Assembly (NCBI GenBank): GCA_947463845.1
Contig: CANHUM010000113.1
Coordinates: 1 to 5,997 of the forward strand
DNA: 5,997 nt
Direction of reading: 5' to 3'
Source of the DNA: Comamonadaceae bacterium
Lineage (GTDB): Bacteria; Pseudomonadota; Gammaproteobacteria; Burkholderiales; Burkholderiaceae_C
Shown here: positions 5,582-5,997 of the stretch, one piece after another
How the letters are laid out: every line of letters starts with the position of its first letter
Position numbering within the stretch: the stretch's first letter is position 1
The notes under the pieces: generated by a model
Database searches by the model: none
Told to the model about the DNA's origin: nothing
Seen by the model: the letters and a program-made list of their open reading frames with translations, nothing else
Position numbers and translations under genes: made by a program

Positions 5582-5997
5582 TCAGGGCTGCAGCTGTGTC
5601 CCGGTCACTTCCACCTCGACGCGACGATCAACCCGCAAGCAGGTGATCAATGCCTGGCTGGCTTTAACGCCCTTGCACTGACCGAAGGCCGTTTCGGGTT
5701 GCGTTGATCCCACGCCCACCGCTGTCACTTTGCTAGATGGCAAGCCGCCCACTTGCACCAGATAGTTCCGAACCGCCTCCGCGCGGCGTGTTGAAAGCTT
5801 TGCGTTGTAAGCCTTGCTGCCCAAGCGATCCGTGTGGCCCGTGACCTGAATGGCCTCGACATTCACGCCCTGAAGTTCTTCGATCAGTTTGTCCAGCGCT
5901 TTTTTGCCATCGGCTTGCAAGCTGTCCTGGTCAAAGCCGAACAAGGAATCGGCTTCCAGCTTCACCTTGACCCATGACTTGGGGGCCACAGGCTCTG
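5582..5997 (-). CDS. OmpA-family outer-membrane protein, C-terminal peptidoglycan-binding domain (N-terminus beyond window)
   Basis: The last 137 codons are visible and the frame is open to the right edge, so the N-terminal part, probably a beta-barrel, lies outside. After a short Pro/Ala linker (EPVAPKSW) comes an OmpA-like domain that anchors the outer membrane to peptidoglycan non-covalently. Key stretches are LFGFDQDSLQADGKKALDKL, the ligand-site motif VTGHTDRLGSKAYNAKLS followed by TRRAEAVRNYL, then a QCKG...ITCLRVDRRVEVEV segment. The Asp of GHTD and the Arg of STRRA are the residues that usually hold diaminopimelate. The two cysteines sit where E. coli OmpA has its C-terminal disulfide pair, which together with CLxxDRRVEVEV points to true OmpA-type porins rather than Pal or MotB. 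A GTG near 5989 should not be taken as the start. The hairpin at 5536-5568 terminates the gene. Confidence 0.93.
   Translation of the reverse strand, partial: EPVAPKSWVKVKLEADSLFGFDQDSLQADGKKALDKLIEELQGVNVEAIQVTGHTDRLGSKAYNAKLSTRRAEAVRNYLVQVGGLPSSKVTAVGVGSTQPETAFGQCKGVKASQALITCLRVDRRVEVEVTGTQLQP

Noticed and set aside
1..5997. CRISPR arrays, tRNA or rRNA genes, insertion sequences, attachment sites
   Set aside because: No regularly spaced direct repeats, cloverleaf-like sequences, transposase or integrase motifs, or terminal inverted repeats were seen on reading both strands.

Overview
The window looks like ordinary chromosomal DNA of a betaproteobacterium, most likely order Burkholderiales (Comamonadaceae-like). 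This is judged from the high GC content, the dense gene packing and the style of the proteins: a short AmpG, an OmpA-type C-terminal domain with its cysteine pair, and a GloC/YcbL-type hydrolase. Genus cannot be fixed without a search. There is no transposase, integrase, tRNA, rRNA, CRISPR array or other sign of recent transfer.

Left part (1-3336), all on the minus strand and read right to left: ampG (muropeptide permease), then an OmpR/CpxR-type response regulator, then its histidine kinase, whose C-terminal end runs off the left edge. The regulator and kinase genes are 4 bases apart. The 60-base gap between ampG and the regulator holds an exact GTAAA-N5-GTAAA repeat, the pattern bound by CpxR in enterobacteria, next to the ampG stop codon.

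Middle part (3337-4945): from a divergent intergenic region ampG is read leftward and an exported M48-family zinc metalloprotease is read rightward. The protease converges, with a 15-base gap, on gloC, a metallo-beta-lactamase-fold glyoxalase II-like hydrolase on the minus strand.

Right part (4946-5997): after a 166-base divergent spacer come an OsmB-like glycine-zipper lipoprotein and, 12 bases later, a 48-residue Lmo0937/DUF5670-type membrane peptide that has its own Shine-Dalgarno sequence. A perfect 14-bp hairpin terminator separates this pair from a convergent OmpA-family outer-membrane protein, whose N-terminal part lies beyond the right edge.

Most of the genes concern the cell envelope: wall recycling (AmpG), envelope-type signalling (the two-component pair), protein quality control (M48), and outer-membrane and stress proteins (OsmB-like, small membrane protein, OmpA). 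A shared envelope-stress regulon is plausible but inferred. I see no previously undescribed system. The best leads are the CpxR-like box, the promoter -10 motifs placed so close to start codons that leaderless transcripts are possible, and the short membrane-protein gene that is easy to miss.
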